Translations under genes and position numbers: made by a program
Notes under the pieces: generated by a model
What the model was told of the DNA's origin: nothing
What the model saw: only the letters and a program-made list of their open reading frames with translations
Database searches by the model: none
NCBI GenBank assembly: GCA_041487355.1
Contig: JBGPND010000224.1
Coordinates: 1 to 8,129 of the forward strand
From: JAMXLO01 sp041487355
GTDB taxonomy: Bacteria; Pseudomonadota; Alphaproteobacteria; Acetobacterales; Acetobacteraceae
Reading direction: 5' to 3'
Length of the DNA stretch: 8,129 bases
Part shown: positions 6,165 to 8,129 of the stretch, one piece after another
Layout: every line of letters begins with the position of its first letter
Numbering within the stretch: the stretch's first letter is position 1

Positions 6165-7085
6165 TCATGCCTCCGCGGTGGCGAGTTCGCGCACAGGGCG
6201 CAGAAACTCCGGATCGAACACCTTCGTCGCCATCACCTGGCAGCGACGCATCAGCCTGATCTCCTCCGCCCCGTAGTCGGCGATCGCGCGATGGATGGTG
6301 CCCAGATGATCCCATACCAGCAGGTCGTTCTCGGTCCAGGTATGCGTGTAGCGGAAGCGCTGCTCGAGCTGATGGGCAAACAGATACTCCAGCATTTCGT
6401 CGCTCTCGCGCTCCGGCAGCTCGTTGATCCGCATCGTGTAGCCGGGATTGCAGTACAGCACCTGCTTCCCGGTGATCGGATGCGTGAGAAACAGCGGATG
6501 CACCACCGGCGGGCGCCGCCGTCGTTGCTCGTCCGTCATCGGCGGACGGGTACTCGCCTTGTCGCGCCGCATATGCTCCCAGAATTTTTCGAAATTGTGC
6601 GTCGCCGTCGCGTCGGCGAGCCGGGCCTTGATGTCGGCCGGCAGCGCCTCGTAGGCCAGATGCATGTTAGAGAACTCGGTGCCACCAAGCGGCACGCCAT
6701 TCCGGCGCGGGATGCGGATGCCGTACAGCACATTCACGAACCCCATCACGTCGCGATACGACATGTCGGTGTGCCAGTCCTGCCCGGCATCCGGCAGGCC
6801 GACATACTTGCCGCCCTCCTTCAGGTTCGACAGCGTGCCGACATGCGCGTAGGTCTCCTTCGCGACCTCCGGCGTGCCCGCGCTCGGCCCCTGGATCTCG
6901 CCGAAGCGTTTGGAGAACTGCCGCAGCGTGCCCATGTCGAGCTGCTGATCGGGAAACCGCAGCACACCATGATGGCCGAGTGCCAGAAGGATCCGGCCGA
7001 AGTCCTGCTCGCTGATCGGTTGCGCCACGTCGATGCCATGGACGGTTGCGCCAAGGACCGCGCCGGTCGGTTCAATGCTCAACAT
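6165..7085 (-). CDS. TauD/TfdA-family Fe(II)/2-oxoglutarate-dependent dioxygenase
   Basis: The protein has 306 residues from the preferred start, close to the usual 280-310. The N-terminus (IEPTGAVLGATVHGIDVAQP, 4-23) and HHGVLRFPDQQL (38-49) are typical. The iron-binding facial triad is His105 and Asp107 in QDWHTDMSY, plus His265 in WDHLGTIHRA. Arg277 and Arg281 in the IRLMRRCQV segment match the arginines that bind 2-oxoglutarate in TauD. Family members hydroxylate substrates such as taurine, alkylsulfonates, phenoxyacetates or amino-acid derivatives while turning 2-oxoglutarate into succinate and CO2. The substrate here is not evident. Two in-frame ATGs lie at 7091 and 7085; I prefer 7085 because AGGGAG then sits 8 nt away rather than 2. 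The open frame extending to 7232 overlaps the preceding gene and lacks family sequence. Gaps are 50 bp to the upstream substrate-binding protein and 3 bp to the downstream FAH-family gene. Confidence 0.93.
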   Translation of the reverse strand: MLSIEPTGAVLGATVHGIDVAQPISEQDFGRILLALGHHGVLRFPDQQLDMGTLRQFSKRFGEIQGPSAGTPEVAKETYAHVGTLSNLKEGGKYVGLPDAGQDWHTDMSYRDVMGFVNVLYGIRIPRRNGVPLGGTEFSNMHLAYEALPADIKARLADATATHNFEKFWEHMRRDKASTRPPMTDEQRRRRPPVVHPLFLTHPITGKQVLYCNPGYTMRINELPERESDEMLEYLFAHQLEQRFRYTHTWTENDLLVWDHLGTIHRAIADYGAEEIRLMRRCQVMATKVFDPEFLRPVRELATAEA

Positions 7086-7093
7086 CGACATCT

Positions 7094-7099
7094 CTCCCT
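7094..7099 (-). promoter_or_regulatory. Shine-Dalgarno sequence of the dioxygenase gene
   Basis: The minus strand reads AGGGAG here. Its spacing is 8 nt to the ATG at 7083-7085 but only 2 nt to the ATG at 7089-7091, which favours the shorter protein by two residues. Confidence 0.6.
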
Positions 7100-7135
7100 G
7101 CTGGGCTGCGAGGCAACAGTCTAGGTCCGGACCGG

Positions 7136-8129
7136 CTACTTGGCCAGCGAGACGAACAGCGCGGATGTCGCCTCGCCACGGTCGGGGTCGACCACATAAC
7201 CCTTGCGCGCCGCCCAGTACAGCTTCTGCCAATAGAGCGGCAGGATGCCGACATCCTCCATCGCCACGCGTGTTGCATCCTCGAGCAGCCGGTTGCGCTT
7301 CGCCTCGTCGAACTCGGCGGCGGCCTGCTTCAGCAACGCATCGAACGCCGGATTGGAGTAGCGCGCCCGGTTCAGCGATCCGGTGCCGGCGTCCTTGTCA
7401 TACGTCACCAGCACGCCCGACAGGCCGTTCAGCGAGCTGCTGGCGACGCTGCCGTAGCTGAAGACGAACAGGCTGTATTTCCGCGCGGTCGCGCCGGGGG
7501 CATAGACGTTGTAGGGCAGCACCTCGACGCCGTTCACCTTCAACCCGCCACGCGAGAACATCTGGCCGAGCGCCTGGGTGAGCTGCGAATCGTTCGGGAA
7601 GCGGTTGCTCGATCCATGCAGCGTCAGGCCGAAGCCGTTCGGATAGCCAGCCTCCGCCAGCAGTTTCTTCGCCCCCTCCGGATCGAACGCCATCGGCAGC
7701 AGCGACGGATCGTAGCCGCCCATGCCTTCCGGCACGATCTGTCCGGCCGCCTCACCGGCACCCGCCACCACGCGATCGACGATCGCCGGCCGGTTGATCA
7801 GCTTGGACAGCGCCAGCCGGACCCGCCGATCCTTCAGCGGGTTCACCTTCATCGGCTTGCCATCCGCGTCGGTGATGAAGGGGCTGTCGTCGCGTCCCTG
7901 GTCCATCGCGAGGTAGATCATCCGTGTGGACGTGACCGAAGACAGCGTCACGTCCTGGCGGTTCTGGAACACCGAGATATCCGATGGCGGAATCTGCTCG
8001 ATCACGTCCACGGCGCCGGACAGCAGCGCTGCGCTGCGCGCGGCGGCGTTGCCAAGGAACTTCAACGTGACCGTGTCGAACTCGGGCTTGTCACCCCAGT
8101 AGCTGTGATTCGCCTCGACCACCACGCGA
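7136..8129 (-). CDS. ABC transporter substrate-binding protein, family 5 (DppA/OppA-like), C-terminal part, 5' end cut by window
   Basis: The frame runs from the window edge to the TAG at 7136-7138, giving 330 visible residues out of a usual total of about 500-550. The fragment begins with VVVEANHSYWGDKPEFD, the family 5 segment that usually reads as N..YW...P..D. It continues with ARSAALLSGAVDVIEQIPPSD, typical of the hinge side of domain III. PLKDRRVRLALSKLINRPAIVD is the conserved family 5 region containing DxRVRxAxxxAIDR-like residues. Later come DPEGAKKLLAEAGYPNGFGLTL and, at the C-terminus, EDVGILPLYWQKLYWAARKGY. Such proteins are periplasmic and deliver oligopeptides, dipeptides, opines, glutathione or other small organics to an ABC permease. 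The signal peptide and any lipobox lie outside the window. It precedes the dioxygenase on the same strand by 50 bp, suggesting it supplies that enzyme's substrate or a precursor. The permease and ATPase genes are not in the window. Confidence 0.92.
   Translation of the reverse strand, partial: RVVVEANHSYWGDKPEFDTVTLKFLGNAAARSAALLSGAVDVIEQIPPSDISVFQNRQDVTLSSVTSTRMIYLAMDQGRDDSPFITDADGKPMKVNPLKDRRVRLALSKLINRPAIVDRVVAGAGEAAGQIVPEGMGGYDPSLLPMAFDPEGAKKLLAEAGYPNGFGLTLHGSSNRFPNDSQLTQALGQMFSRGGLKVNGVEVLPYNVYAPGATARKYSLFVFSYGSVASSSLNGLSGVLVTYDKDAGTGSLNRARYSNPAFDALLKQAAAEFDEAKRNRLLEDATRVAMEDVGILPLYWQKLYWAARKGYVVDPDRGEATSALFVSLAK

Noticed and set aside
5229..7124. A 631-codon plus-strand open frame across the FAH-family and dioxygenase genes
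   Set aside because: It is antisense to two well-supported genes, crosses the palindromic repeat, and its translation is rich in His, Arg and Ala with no domain.
7124..7133. Perfect 10-bp palindrome GGTCCGGACC between the substrate-binding protein and dioxygenase genes
   Set aside because: It is short, GC-rich and without flanking symmetry or a second copy, so chance is a fair explanation. It is too small to call an operator or terminator.
7086..7232. Upstream extension of the dioxygenase to 7232
   Set aside because: It overlaps the end of the substrate-binding protein gene, and the added residues do not resemble a TauD N-terminus. The ATGs at 7085 and 7091 have the ribosome binding site.

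Overview
The window is GC-rich (well above 60% by eye) and dense with genes. Overlapping antisense open frames are long, as expected when third codon positions are mostly G or C. Codon use, the gene families and two intergenic palindromes of a kind scattered through many high-GC proteobacterial chromosomes point to an alphaproteobacterium, possibly of the Acetobacteraceae or Rhizobiales type. That placement is inference. I see no rRNA, tRNA, CRISPR array, transposase or phage gene.

Layout. The plus strand (1-3515) carries the C-terminal half of an S9 prolyl-oligopeptidase-type peptidase (1-858), a divergent gamma-glutamyltransferase-family Ntn hydrolase (873-2492), an imperfect palindromic repeat (2501-2582) and a ten-helix DMT/EamA transporter (2592-3515). 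The minus strand (8129 down to 3532) reads: the C-terminal part of a family 5 peptide/nickel-type ABC substrate-binding protein (7136-8129), a TauD/TfdA-type Fe(II)/2-oxoglutarate dioxygenase (6165-7085), a fumarylacetoacetate-hydrolase-family enzyme (5379-6161), a second and much stronger palindromic repeat (5293-5376), and a KefB/KefC-type cation:proton antiporter with a C-terminal RCK domain (3532-5286). The two blocks converge with only 16 bases between stop codons (3516-3531).

How the genes may work together. The peptidase and the GGT-like hydrolase are 14 bp apart and look co-transcribed, which suggests breakdown of peptides or amide-linked compounds. The GGT-like enzyme keeps its catalytic Thr but has lost most residues that bind gamma-glutamate in classical GGT, so its substrate is probably not glutathione. 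On the other strand, solute-binding protein, dioxygenase and FAH-family enzyme are tightly packed (50 bp and 3 bp gaps) and read as a small uptake-plus-catabolism operon for an unidentified organic acid or amide. The antiporter follows after a hairpin whose outer stem contains its Shine-Dalgarno sequence.

I did not find an obviously new multi-gene system. The best leads are the altered active site of the GGT-like protein and the repeat-derived hairpin covering the antiporter ribosome binding site.
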